Shown one piece after another: positions 51,829 through 63,359 of a stretch of DNA of 64,000 nucleotides (position 1 is the first letter of the stretch; every line of letters starts with the position of its first letter). The notes under the pieces are model-generated. The model made no database searches. It was given only the letters and a program-made list of their open reading frames with translations, and was not told the DNA's origin. The stretch is taken from the NCBI GenBank assembly GCA_022820925.1, contig JAJEEO010000008.1:62001-126000 (forward strand), given 5' to 3'. Position numbers and translations under genes: made by a program. Origin of the DNA: Acidimicrobiia bacterium. Its GTDB lineage: Bacteria > Actinomycetota > Acidimicrobiia > Acidimicrobiales > Poriferisodalaceae.

Positions 51829-53862
51829 TCATGCGCCGCCTCCTGCCGGTGCTCCTGCGCCCGCCAACTGGCGGGGTCGCAGCTCGACCGGCACCACATG
51901 GCCGGTCGCGAGATCCTGTCCCGTCCCCTGACTGCCGCCATTGGGGGCGACAGGGGACGCAACGATGTGCTCGATCCCATATTCAGTACAGGCCCCGCAG
52001 TCGTAGCACGGGGTCCATCGGCAGTCAGGCAGACCATGCCCAGCCAGGGCGTCCTGCCAGTCCTGCCAGAGAAAATCGCGATGCAGCCCGGCACCGATGT
52101 GGTCCCACGGCAGCATCTCGTGTTCGCCTCTGTGGCGGTGCACGTACCAATCCAGGTCAAGACCGCATGCGGCCATCGCTTCGTCCCACAGTGTGAGGTC
52201 GAAGCGCTCGCTCCACTCTTGGAACGTGCCGCCCTTGCGCCAGACGTACTCGATGGCCGCGCCGACCCGCCGGTCCCCACGACTGGCGATGCCCTCGGCG
52301 GTCGAGGCCGCCGGGTCGTGCCACTTGAGCTGGACACGCCGGTTCCTGCCCAGCGCAGAGCGCACCAGCCGCACCTTGCGGGCCAGCTCGTCGGGCGGGT
52401 TCTGCCCGAACCACTGGAACGGCGTGTGGGGTTTGGGCACGAAGCCCCCCAGCGACACTGTCACCGACGCCCGCTTGGTGTACTCCTGACCGATGCGAGC
52501 GCAGCTTTCGGCCAGGTACGCGATGGCCTCGGTGTCGGGGTCCATCTCCGAAGGCAAGCCCGTCAGGAAGTACAGCTTCATGCGATGCCAGCCTTGGCTG
52601 TAGGCCGACCGCACCGCGCTGTAGAGGTCTTCTTCGGTAATGAGCTTGTTGATGATCTGGCGCAGTCGCCACGACCCCGCCTCGGGGGCAAAGGTCAGCC
52701 CCGTACGGCGCGCCCGTGACACCTGCGCCGCAACGTCCACGGTGAACGCATCGACGCGCAGGCTCGGCAATGAGACGCTGATACGGCTGGGGTCAGCGCC
52801 AGCGTCGGCTGTGCCATTGCCGCTGGCTCCGCCAGCGGTGCCATGTGCGCTGGCGTCGCCTGTAACCGTGTCACGGACAAGCTCAGCGATGCCGCTGTAG
52901 TCCGCCGTGGACAGCGACATCAGGCTGACCTCGTCGTACCCGCTGCGCTCGAGGCCGGCCGACACCATCTCGCGCACCTGTGCGGCAGGCCGCTCCCGCA
53001 CCGGGCGGGTGATCATGCCCGCCTGGCAGAAACGGCACCCGCGGGTGCAACCCCTGAACACCTCGACCGACAGACGGTCGTGCACCACCTCGGTGACGGG
53101 CACGAGTTGGCGGCGTGGGTACGGCCAGTCGGCAAGGTCGGCGACCGTCCGCTTGGCGACCAGCGGCGGCACGTCGGGATACCTGGGAGTCACCTCGACG
53201 AGCGCGGCCCCGTCGTAGGACACCTCATACATCGACGGCACGTACACGCCCTCGATGCCGGCGAGGTCTCGCAGCAGTCCCTCACGAGTGCCGGTTCGCT
53301 TGCCGGAGCGCTTCCAGGCGCCGACAACTTCGGTGATCTCGCCGACGACCTCCTCGCCATCGCCGATCACGAAGAAGTCCACGAAATCAGCCAGCGGCTC
53401 GGGATTGAATGCGCAATGACCGCCAGCCCCGATCAGCGGGTCGGCATCGCTGCGCTGCGACGACCTCACCGCCACGCCGGCCAAGTCGATGCAGTTCAGC
53501 ACGTTGGTGTAGACGAGCTCCGCAGAGAGGTTGAAGGCGATGATGTCGAACTCGCCCGCAGCCCGATGGGTGTCCACCGAGAAGAGCGGCAGCCCATGGG
53601 TGCGCATCTCGGCTTCGAGGTCGATCCAGGGCGCGTACGCCCGCTCGGCGCTTGCATCGGATCGCTCGTTCACCAGCTCGTACAGAATCTGCAATCCCTG
53701 ATTGGGCAGACCGATTTCGTAGGTGTCGGGATACGCAAAGAGCCACGACGTGAGGTCGGAGCCAACACGTGGTTGCTGCATCCCGTCCTCGCAGCCGATG
53801 TATCGAGCCGGCTTGGAGACACGTGGCAGCAAGGGCTCGAGCCGTGGCCACAGCGTTGTCAT
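51829..53862 (-). CDS. TIGR03960-family B12-binding-type radical SAM protein
   Basis: A 677-residue radical SAM enzyme. The 4Fe-4S motif CxxxCxxC is C272-C276-C279 (GCTRGCRFCQAG). The N-terminal 230 residues resemble the cobalamin-binding domain of class B/C radical SAM enzymes. SPSLRVDAFTVDV-like and KLYFLTGLP motifs follow, and a C-terminal Cys cluster (CRWTPCYDCGACTEYGIEH, about 625-643) may hold a second cluster or metal. The family partner is the next gene (TIGR03936). Reaction unknown. ATG 53860-53862; 61-bp gap to the partner. Confidence 0.88.
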   Translation of the reverse strand: MTTLWPRLEPLLPRVSKPARYIGCEDGMQQPRVGSDLTSWLFAYPDTYEIGLPNQGLQILYELVNERSDASAERAYAPWIDLEAEMRTHGLPLFSVDTHRAAGEFDIIAFNLSAELVYTNVLNCIDLAGVAVRSSQRSDADPLIGAGGHCAFNPEPLADFVDFFVIGDGEEVVGEITEVVGAWKRSGKRTGTREGLLRDLAGIEGVYVPSMYEVSYDGAALVEVTPRYPDVPPLVAKRTVADLADWPYPRRQLVPVTEVVHDRLSVEVFRGCTRGCRFCQAGMITRPVRERPAAQVREMVSAGLERSGYDEVSLMSLSTADYSGIAELVRDTVTGDASAHGTAGGASGNGTADAGADPSRISVSLPSLRVDAFTVDVAAQVSRARRTGLTFAPEAGSWRLRQIINKLITEEDLYSAVRSAYSQGWHRMKLYFLTGLPSEMDPDTEAIAYLAESCARIGQEYTKRASVTVSLGGFVPKPHTPFQWFGQNPPDELARKVRLVRSALGRNRRVQLKWHDPAASTAEGIASRGDRRVGAAIEYVWRKGGTFQEWSERFDLTLWDEAMAACGLDLDWYVHRHRGEHEMLPWDHIGAGLHRDFLWQDWQDALAGHGLPDCRWTPCYDCGACTEYGIEHIVASPVAPNGGSQGTGQDLATGHVVPVELRPRQLAGAGAPAGGGA

Positions 53863-53914
53863 TGCACGCTCAACGCTACCGGCACCCACCGATAAAGAGG
53901 GCTGAGGCGGCCGC

Positions 53915-55084
53915 TCAGAGGGAATACCGACGCGCGCCGACGCTGATGACGATGCCCACGGCAGCGAAGGCAGTCACCGTCCCCGAACCGCCGTGGCTCA
54001 TGAGCGGCAGCGGGATGCCGGTGATCGGCATGATGCCGATCGTCATCCCGACGTTCTGGAACACCTGGAACAGCAGCATCGAGAGCACGCCGACGGCCGT
54101 TAGTCGCCCGAAGGGGTCGTTGGCACTGCGAGCGATCTGCCAGATGCGCACCAACATGTACGCGTAGAGGGCCAGCAGGACCGAGCCGCCGATCAGGCCG
54201 AATTCCTCCCCCAGGGCAGTGAAGATGAAGTCGTTGTGCTGCTCGGGCACCAAGTCCAGGTTCGTCTGGGTGCCCTGCTTCCAGCCCTGGCCCCAGATAC
54301 CGCCTGCGCCAATCGCAATCTGGCTCTGGCGCAGGTTGTATGAGGCTTCCAGCGGCTCGAAGTCCTGGTCCAAGAAGGCCGTCAGGCGGTTACGCTGCGT
54401 CTCATTCAGCAACCGCGGCCCCTGTAGAGCGTCAATGCTGAAGATCAGGACCAGCGCCAGGATGCCGGCCAGCGTGATGACCACGATGTGCCGGAGCTGC
54501 GCGCCGGCGACAAGCAGCATGCCCATCGCCACAGCCACGAAGACCAGCATCGTGCCGAGGTCGGGCTGCAGGTAGATCAGGCTCATCGGCACGATCAGCA
54601 GCAATCCCGCGTTGAACAGCGTGTCGAAGCGCAGGTAGCCCTCGTGGTTGGCGACGAACGCGGCCAACGACACAATCACGATGAGCTTGGCAAACTCCGA
54701 GGGCTGCACCTGAAAGCCGAAGAACGGCAGTTCGAACCACGAGCGGGCGTTGCGAATCTCGGGACCCCAACGCAGCAGCGCCGCGAGGGCAACGAGCACC
54801 GCGAGGTACGCGGGCGTCGCATAGAAGCGAAGCACCCGGTAGTCAATGATCGCCGCGACCACCATGACCACTACGCCCACGCCGACGAAGATGGCCTGGC
54901 GCCGAGCCACCGTCCAGGGATCCTCGCCGTCGAAGGTGAGGCTGCGCCATGTCGCCGCGTAGTTCATGGCGATGCCCACGCAAGCGACGGCAATGGCTGC
55001 CAACGCGAGCGAGTAGTCGGCGAACCACGCAGGAGAACGCAGTTCGCGCCGGGTGTGCGTGCGATTCAGCAGCCGGGCAATCAT
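53915..55084 (-). CDS. rodA: Rod shape-determining glycosyltransferase RodA
   Basis: A 389-residue SEDS-family peptidoglycan glycosyltransferase with about ten membrane helices. It polymerises lipid II for side-wall growth together with PBP2. Motifs: FQVQPSEFAKL, LQPDLGTMLVF, GWGQ-type GIWGQGWKQGTQTNLDLVPEQHNDFIF, and GIPLPLMSHGGSGT near the C-terminus. The sequence favours RodA over FtsW by context: PBP2 is immediately upstream, with the start ATG 55082-55084 overlapping its stop by 4 bases. Confidence 0.94.
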   Translation of the reverse strand: MIARLLNRTHTRRELRSPAWFADYSLALAAIAVACVGIAMNYAATWRSLTFDGEDPWTVARRQAIFVGVGVVVMVVAAIIDYRVLRFYATPAYLAVLVALAALLRWGPEIRNARSWFELPFFGFQVQPSEFAKLIVIVSLAAFVANHEGYLRFDTLFNAGLLLIVPMSLIYLQPDLGTMLVFVAVAMGMLLVAGAQLRHIVVITLAGILALVLIFSIDALQGPRLLNETQRNRLTAFLDQDFEPLEASYNLRQSQIAIGAGGIWGQGWKQGTQTNLDLVPEQHNDFIFTALGEEFGLIGGSVLLALYAYMLVRIWQIARSANDPFGRLTAVGVLSMLLFQVFQNVGMTIGIMPITGIPLPLMSHGGSGTVTAFAAVGIVISVGARRYSL

Positions 55085-57354
55085 GAGCTCGCTTCCCTGC
55101 GCTGAACCTCATGGCGCCGCAGTGCCGCCCTGCGCTGAACCTCATGGCGCCGCAGAACCGCCCTGCGCCGTGTCTGATGCCGCCGCAGTGCCGCCCTGCG
55201 GCGGGGCATATCGCTCTGGGGCGCCCCGGTGATCTCGTCTACATCGGGAATGCCGTCGCCGTCTGCGTCCGCTGGCGTGTTGGCCCGGGGCAGCTGGATT
55301 CCCCAAGGGCAGCCCTCGGGCACGTATCCGAGGAAGGCCGGGTCGCCTCGCAGCGCCTCGGGCACCTCAGGACATTCAGGCTGCGGCGGAACGAATGCGA
55401 TCTGCGGTTCTGGCCAACGCTGCTCGTAGGCGCGCACCGCCTCCATGATGCGTCGCGCCACCGGCGCCGCCGCCTCGCCGCCGTACCCGGCCTCTTCCAT
55501 GACGACGGCCACGACGTACCGCGGATCGTGCGTCGGCGCCCAGGCCACGAACACCGCCGTGTCCTCCTTCTTGCGCCGCAGAACCGCATTGAGGCCCTGC
55601 GCCTGAGCCGTACCCGTCTTGCCGGAAACCCGATAGCCCGCGTGGTCGTATCCCTCGAACGCCTTCGCCGCGGTGCCCCTCAGCCTGGAGTTGGTGACGT
55701 TGCTCAACCCCTCCCGCACGACGGCGCTCCCCTCGGGAAGTTCCACGACGTCGAGCACTCTCGGCTCAAACTCGAGCACCGCCTCGCCGAACGCCTCGGC
55801 TTCGCGCGAGACCACGGCCTCAACGATGTTGGGCGAGAACAAGGTGCCGCCGTTGGCGATCGTGGCGTAGGCGTTCGCCAATTGGACCGGCGTCACTGCG
55901 ACGAGACCCTGGCCGATGCCGGTGTTGATGTTGTCGCCCGGGAACCAGCGAGGCGGCTCGTTGTAAGGGTTGTACGCCTCGGGGCTGAGCTCGAACAGCG
56001 TCTTCTTCACCTCGCCGTCGGGGATCCGGCCAGATTTCTCGAACGGAAGCTGCACACCGGTTGGCGAGCCGAACCCGAGCGAGCGAGCCATGTCTTGGAT
56101 TGCCCACTGCTCGGGACCATCGACCCAGTAGAGGTCGTCGGCCACCTTGTAGAAGTAGGCGTCGCTTGAACGCGTCAGCGCGCCCGAGAGATCCAGCGTC
56201 CCGAGCGCGGCGCGGTCGGCATTGAAGAACGTGCATCGGCCGGTACAGCCCCGCACCTCGGGAATGCTGTAGTACCCGACATCGTGGAACGCCGCCCTGG
56301 GCGAGATCAGTCCGGCTTCGAGCCCCGCCAGCGCCGTCACGGGCTTGAATACCGATCCCGGCGAATAGAGGCCCTGCACCGCCAGGTTGTTGAGCGCGCC
56401 GGGCGCGTACGGATTCTCGAAGACCGACTGGTACTCGGCCAGGCTCAGTCCCTCCACCATCCAATTCGGGTCGTAGGTCGGATGTGAGGCCATTGCCAGC
56501 ACGTCGCCGTTGCGGGCGTCCATGACGACGGCGGCGCCGGTGAGCGCCGGGTAGAAGAAGCCCGAGTCCTCGCTGACGTTCTTGCGTGCTGCGATCAGGC
56601 CCTGCCGCAGGTACGACTCTGCCGCAGCCTGCAGCTCGACATCGATCGAGAGCACAACGTCATTGCCGGGCTGCGGCGGGACGTCGGCCAGGATGCGCTG
56701 CACACGGTCGAGCCGGTCGACCTCGAGCTTGGTGCGGCCAGGCTCGCCGTGCAGCTCCGCTTCGAACAGACCCTCGATGCCTGCGCGGCCGACTCGTTCG
56801 TATGGCAGGTAGCCGTCATCGATCAGCTCGCGGTGCTGACGCTCCGACATTGCACCCACGTACCCAACGATGTGCGCGGCGACCTCCTGCTGGGGGTAGG
56901 TCCGCACCCAGTCCCACTTGGCCTCGACGCCGGGAATCGACCGTTCTGCCACCCGCAGCAAGCCGTCCTCGTCCAGGCCGGTCGCGACGACTTTCGGAGC
57001 GAGCGGGTGCGTCCGCTGATCGGCGAGGCCTTGAATCAGTTGGGACTCCGGCACGTCGAGCAGATCAGAGAGCTGGGCGAAGACCGACTCGAACTGATCT
57101 TCGGTGTAGCTGGACTGGTCGATCGTCACGACGCCGGTGCGAACGTTGTCTGCGAGCACGACACCGTGGCGGTCGAGGATGCGGCCCCGGGTCGGCGGCG
57201 TGATGATGATGCGCACCTGGTTGGTCTCCGCAGCCACGGAGAACTGCTCGGTCTCGAGCACCTGCAGGTACCACAGGCGGGTGAACAGCGCCCCGAACAG
57301 GCCCACGATCACGATGCCCAAGAAGGCCATCCGGCGGCGGACCGTCTCATCCAC
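55081..57354 (-). CDS. mrdA: Penicillin-binding protein 2 with calcium-loop-like motif and Arg/His-rich repeat tail
   Basis: A 757-residue class B PBP, the transpeptidase of the elongasome. N-terminal anchor helix at 9-27. Active-site motifs: SPGSVFK (SxxK), SSDAYF (SxN-like) and SGKTGTAQ (KTG). After the transpeptidase domain, residues about 696-711 (ADADGDGIPDVDEITG) resemble a thrombospondin type 3/EF-type calcium loop. Residues 712-757 then consist of 11-residue units such as RRAALRRHEVQ, Arg/His-rich and strongly basic. This tail is not part of known PBP2 domains. The tail is encoded by a 33-bp DNA repeat at 55097-55195. Stop overlaps rodA by 4 bases. Confidence 0.93.
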   Translation of the reverse strand: MDETVRRRMAFLGIVIVGLFGALFTRLWYLQVLETEQFSVAAETNQVRIIITPPTRGRILDRHGVVLADNVRTGVVTIDQSSYTEDQFESVFAQLSDLLDVPESQLIQGLADQRTHPLAPKVVATGLDEDGLLRVAERSIPGVEAKWDWVRTYPQQEVAAHIVGYVGAMSERQHRELIDDGYLPYERVGRAGIEGLFEAELHGEPGRTKLEVDRLDRVQRILADVPPQPGNDVVLSIDVELQAAAESYLRQGLIAARKNVSEDSGFFYPALTGAAVVMDARNGDVLAMASHPTYDPNWMVEGLSLAEYQSVFENPYAPGALNNLAVQGLYSPGSVFKPVTALAGLEAGLISPRAAFHDVGYYSIPEVRGCTGRCTFFNADRAALGTLDLSGALTRSSDAYFYKVADDLYWVDGPEQWAIQDMARSLGFGSPTGVQLPFEKSGRIPDGEVKKTLFELSPEAYNPYNEPPRWFPGDNINTGIGQGLVAVTPVQLANAYATIANGGTLFSPNIVEAVVSREAEAFGEAVLEFEPRVLDVVELPEGSAVVREGLSNVTNSRLRGTAAKAFEGYDHAGYRVSGKTGTAQAQGLNAVLRRKKEDTAVFVAWAPTHDPRYVVAVVMEEAGYGGEAAAPVARRIMEAVRAYEQRWPEPQIAFVPPQPECPEVPEALRGDPAFLGYVPEGCPWGIQLPRANTPADADGDGIPDVDEITGAPQSDMPRRRAALRRHQTRRRAVLRRHEVQRRAALRRHEVQRREASS
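55097..55195 (-). repeat. 33-bp tandem repeat coding the PBP2 C-terminal tail
   Basis: Three consecutive 33-bp units, in frame with mrdA, each coding for 11 residues. The units agree in most positions; the first two (plus-strand order) are nearly identical and the third differs more (CGTGTCTGATGCC in place of CTGAACCTCATGGC). A partial further unit follows. Its in-frame length makes copy number change tolerable, so unit number may differ between strains. Confidence 0.85.
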
Positions 57355-57880
57355 CGCGCGATCTTCCCTCGCGATCGGCGACGATCCGCGGGCGGATCAC
57401 GAGTGCCCACCGGACGGCGCGCTCTGCCAACGGATGCGCCACGAGTGCGGCGAGCGCCGTGACGATCGCGATGCGCACGATCGGCGCTTCGGTCACGTGT
57501 GCGAGATCCAGCAGCCAGCCTGCGCATGCAAACAGGCCGATGCCGCCGGCGGCCAACAACGCCGCTATCGCGGCGCGCGCAACCCTGCCCGCCGATGCGA
57601 TCTGCTCGGCGATGATGCCCGACAGGTAGCCGACGAGCGTCAGCACCAGCAGGGACATGCCGAATGGCGTGTGAACGATCAGATCGGTCGCCAACCCGCA
57701 GCCGGCACCGAAGGAGGCACCGGTGCCCCTGCCGCCCACCATCCCGCCGACCGCCGCCAGCACGACCAGCGGGTCGATGACGACCCCCGCAGGCGTCATG
57801 TGGCTCAGCAGACCGACGTGGATCACGACCGCACCCACCAGCAGCAGCGCCGAGCGGGCCAGCGGGCCCGAACTCGCCAT
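57347..57880 (-). CDS. mreD: Rod shape-determining protein MreD
   Basis: A 177-residue polytopic protein with about five hydrophobic helices, including ARSALLLVGAVVIHVGLLSH and GLATDLIVHTPFGMSLLVLTLVGYLSG. Its sequence is weakly conserved, but length, hydrophobicity and its position between mreC and the PBP2 gene identify MreD. It scaffolds the elongasome with MreC. ATG 57878-57880 is used. Its stop overlaps the mrdA start by 8 bases. Confidence 0.87.
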   Translation of the reverse strand: MASSGPLARSALLLVGAVVIHVGLLSHMTPAGVVIDPLVVLAAVGGMVGGRGTGASFGAGCGLATDLIVHTPFGMSLLVLTLVGYLSGIIAEQIASAGRVARAAIAALLAAGGIGLFACAGWLLDLAHVTEAPIVRIAIVTALAALVAHPLAERAVRWALVIRPRIVADREGRSRGG

Positions 57881-57896
57881 CACCGCAGATCTCCGA

Positions 57897-58823
57897 TCAC
57901 GACGCACCGCCTTCGGGAGCGGGCTCTGGAGCCGGTTCCGGCTCGGGCTCGGGCTCCGGTTCGCGGTCGACGATCACCGGCTCGGGCACGTCGGGCTCGT
58001 AGAGCAGCACTTGCACCCAGCGCAAGCGCGTCAGGTCGGCGGCGGGATGAACCGTGACGCGCTGTGCACCTCGTACCGCATCGGGTACAACATCGGTGAC
58101 GGTGCCCACGAGCAGGCCGGAGGGAAACGTGCTGCCCGCGAACCCGCTGGTCACCACGGTCTCTCCGGGAATGACCACGGTCTCGAGCTCGATGTAGCTG
58201 ACTTCGAGGTCGCGGTCGGGCCCGCGCCCCGACACGAGGCCGTCGTCGCCGGAGCGCACGATGCGAACGCCTGCATCGAAGTTGGGATCGGTCAGCAACT
58301 CCACTCGCGACCAGTTGGGGCTGACCTGCACCACCTGGCCGACCAAGCCGTGGCCGCTCTCCACGGGCATCCCTATCCGGATGCCGTCCCGGTGGCCCTT
58401 GGCCAGCTCGATCGTGCGCTCGAAGTTGGATATCGGTGCATCGATGACCCGTGCGGTGACCCGGGGGATGGCCTGCACGGTGTCGCGTGCTCCGAGCAAC
58501 GCGAGCAGCTCCTGGCGGTCACGCTCCAATTCGCCGACCCGCAGGATGGATGCCTCCGCCTCGGCCAGCTCGCCCCGCAGTTCCGCGTTCTCGGCTTCGA
58601 GGTCGTCGTAGCTGACCACGCCGCGCCAGGCGTCGCGGATGGGCCCGGTCACCCAGTCGCCGAAGCTCCGCACCGGCCCGAGGATGTCCAGCACCGCCCC
58701 GCGCGCCGTGTCAAGAACGCCTCCTGACCCGCGGGCGTCAAGGGTCAGCAGCGCAATGGCCGTTACGACGAGGAGGCCCAGACGGAGCCACAGACGTCTC
58801 CGATTGCCGGCGCGGCGGGCCAC
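57897..58823 (-). CDS. mreC: Rod shape-determining protein MreC
   Basis: A 308-residue bitopic protein: short basic N-terminus, one membrane helix (LGLLVVTAIALLTLD), a coiled coil (about 70-105, DDLEAENAELRGELAEAEASILRVGELER), then the beta-barrel MreC domain (about 115-270) with GLVGQVVQVSPNWSRVELLTD and GFAGSTFPSGLLVG. The last 30 residues are a Pro/Glu repeat (PEPEPEPEPAPEPAPE), disordered. Organises PBP2 and MreB. GTG 58821-58823. It is 11 bp after mreB. Confidence 0.93.
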   Translation of the reverse strand: MARRAGNRRRLWLRLGLLVVTAIALLTLDARGSGGVLDTARGAVLDILGPVRSFGDWVTGPIRDAWRGVVSYDDLEAENAELRGELAEAEASILRVGELERDRQELLALLGARDTVQAIPRVTARVIDAPISNFERTIELAKGHRDGIRIGMPVESGHGLVGQVVQVSPNWSRVELLTDPNFDAGVRIVRSGDDGLVSGRGPDRDLEVSYIELETVVIPGETVVTSGFAGSTFPSGLLVGTVTDVVPDAVRGAQRVTVHPAADLTRLRWVQVLLYEPDVPEPVIVDREPEPEPEPEPAPEPAPEGGAS

Positions 58824-58834
58824 AGCCGGGGGCG

Positions 58835-59892
<1,058 letters not shown>

Positions 59893-59893
<1 letters not shown>

Positions 59894-60339
59894 CAGCGGC
59901 CAGCCCTGCTGTTCGCAGCGGCAACGGCGCCGAAGAACAGGGCGATCTCCCGCTCGGCCGAGACGTCGCTGTCCGAGCCATGCACCAGGTTCTCCGTCGG
60001 GGAAATCCCGTAGTCGCCCCTGATGGTGCCCGGTGCCGCTTTGGCTGGATTGGTGGCACCCATCAGCGTGCGCACGACGGCGAAGACGTCGTCACCGGCA
60101 TCCGCCGGCCCCTCCAGCACCATCACAACCGACGGCGAACGGGTGATGAACTCCAGCAGCGGCTCGTAGAACGGTTTGCCCTCGTGCTCGGCGTAGTGCC
60201 GTGCGGCGGTCTCACGATCGATTCGGCGGTGCTCCAGGGCGGAGATCGTGAGGCCCTTGCGCTCGAACCTGCCCATGATCTCCCCGACGAGGCCCCGCTC
60301 GACCGCGTCGGGCTTGCAGATCACCAGCGTTTGGGACAT
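59893..60339 (-). CDS. ndk: Nucleoside diphosphate kinase
   Basis: A 148-residue NDP kinase balancing NTP pools. ATP-binding start [34 protein letters not shown], and the phospho-histidine H120 in ENLVHGSDS match the family across its whole length. ATG 60337-60339 chosen as the family starts with this strand; an upstream in-frame codon would add ten unconserved residues. Downstream gene mreB begins within its stop codon. Confidence 0.97.
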
Positions 60340-60402
60340 CGCGGTCTCCCTCGGCCTGCTGCTGCGCAACGGCGCGTGACGCCACCGGCTGCGCGTCCGA
60401 GG

Positions 60403-61857
60403 CTAATGCGGGCCGGCCCCCAGAAGTCGCCGGGCCTCAGCAGCGACATACAGCGAACCGCTCACCACGACCGTCCCGTCTGCGCCGGCCCGATCCTTCG
60501 CCCACCTCACCGCATCGTCGACGTCGTCGATCGGGACGATCTCGGGTCTGTGGCCGGCGCCGGCGGCGACTCGCTCGACCGCAGCGGCGACATCGTCGGG
60601 TGCGATCGCACGCGGCCACGCCGCGGCCGTAGCGACCACGGCATCGAAGGCGCCGAGATCGAGTGCTTCGCAGAACGCGCCAGGATCGTGCGGCTTGTTG
60701 GCTCCGATGACCAGCACGCCCCGCGACACGCGACGTACCGCGTCGGCATCACCAGGGGGCGCTGCCGCGTCAGCGCTGATCGACAACGTCTCGGCGAGCG
60801 TGTCACGTAGCGAAGCTGCCCCCGCGGGGTTGTGCGCCCCGTCGATGACCACCGTCGGATGGCGCCCGACGATCTCGAAGCGAGCGGGCAACGTGACATC
60901 AGCCAATGCAGCCTCGACGACGTCGTGATCGAGGCTCCGGCCGAAGAACGCTTCGACCGAGCAGATGGCACACGCGGCATTGACCGCCTGATGGGCGCCG
61001 TGCAATGGCACGAAGTGGTCGCTGTATTCCCCGAACGGCGTGACCACCGTGACGAGCTGCCCGCCGATCGCCGGGTGGCGGGCCGCGACATCCCAGTCAA
61101 CGCCGCGGCGCCACAGTTCTGCATCGTTGTCGGAGGCGACGCCGGCCACGATCTCGACAAGCTCGGGAGCGGTCTCGCCGCACACAACGATGGAGTTGGG
61201 CGCGATGATGCCCGCCTTCTCCGCCGCCACGTCTGCCAGCGTCGGTCCGATGATTTCCAGATGGTCGGCGCCGATGTTGGTGATCACCGCCACGGCTGCG
61301 TCGACGACGTTCGTTGCATCCCAACGACCGCCCATGCCGACTTCGATCACGTTCACATGCGCCGTTGAGGCAAACCAGTTGTACGCCGCGGCGGCCATCA
61401 CCTCGAAGTAGTTCGGCCGCTCCCCGCAGCGGTCGGTCACCATCGGCTCGAAGACTGCAATCTCGCTGATTGCCAGCGCGAAGGACTCGTCGTCGAGCGG
61501 CACATTGGCGACGGTGATCCGGTCGTTGACACGTTCGACGTGCGGGGAGGTGTAGCTGCCCGCGGCCAGACCGCAGGCGCCCAGCAGCGCCACAGACAGT
61601 CGGGCCGTACTGCCCTTGCCGTTCGTGCCGGTGATGTGGATGGCCGGGACGCTGTCCTGGGGATCGCCGAGGATTCCCACGAGCGTCCACATTCGATCGA
61701 GCGTGGGAGCAACCGCCTCGGGACCGCCGAGCAGGCGCTCGAGATCGATATGGGAGTCGAGCCAGTCGAGCGCTGCCTCGTAGTCCCGCAGCGGCCCTGC
61801 GGCCGCGCTGTGTGGCCCTTCGGTCGGCGGTCCGTCCTCTGACTGCCCTGGGTTCAA
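60403..61857 (-). CDS. folC: Folylpolyglutamate synthase/dihydrofolate synthase
   Basis: A 484-residue Mur-ligase-fold enzyme adding glutamate to folates. The P-loop is TGTNGKGST (76-84), with SYTSPHVERVNDRI and EVGMGGRWDATNVV (Mg and folate-contact motifs), NIGADHLEIIG, and VIDGAHNPAGA in the C-terminal domain. The apparent start is TTG 61855-61857, ten bases after the clpX stop; no ATG or GTG lies in the short gap, so the first 25 residues (non-conserved) are uncertain. Co-directional with clpX and ndk. Confidence 0.93.
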   Translation of the reverse strand: MNPGQSEDGPPTEGPHSAAAGPLRDYEAALDWLDSHIDLERLLGGPEAVAPTLDRMWTLVGILGDPQDSVPAIHITGTNGKGSTARLSVALLGACGLAAGSYTSPHVERVNDRITVANVPLDDESFALAISEIAVFEPMVTDRCGERPNYFEVMAAAAYNWFASTAHVNVIEVGMGGRWDATNVVDAAVAVITNIGADHLEIIGPTLADVAAEKAGIIAPNSIVVCGETAPELVEIVAGVASDNDAELWRRGVDWDVAARHPAIGGQLVTVVTPFGEYSDHFVPLHGAHQAVNAACAICSVEAFFGRSLDHDVVEAALADVTLPARFEIVGRHPTVVIDGAHNPAGAASLRDTLAETLSISADAAAPPGDADAVRRVSRGVLVIGANKPHDPGAFCEALDLGAFDAVVATAAAWPRAIAPDDVAAAVERVAAGAGHRPEIVPIDDVDDAVRWAKDRAGADGTVVVSGSLYVAAEARRLLGAGPH

Positions 61858-61867
61858 GATGCGCGGC

Positions 61868-63133
<1,266 letters not shown>

Positions 63134-63359
63134 GCTGCACCTCCCTCCTGCTGAGCATCCATCGTCGTATCTGTCGTCGATGGCCGTACAAGGGTCGCAC
63201 ACGGCTGGTACGGGCGCGACACCCCGTTGGTCGATTTGGATTGACCGCCAAGGATGGCACAGCACGGGCTGCGCGGCGCGATCCGTTGCTGCGGCGGCGT
63301 CTGAGCCGCCGCGCCCCGCACGGGGAGCGGTCAGGGCGCGCCGGTAGGCTCCGCGCTTC

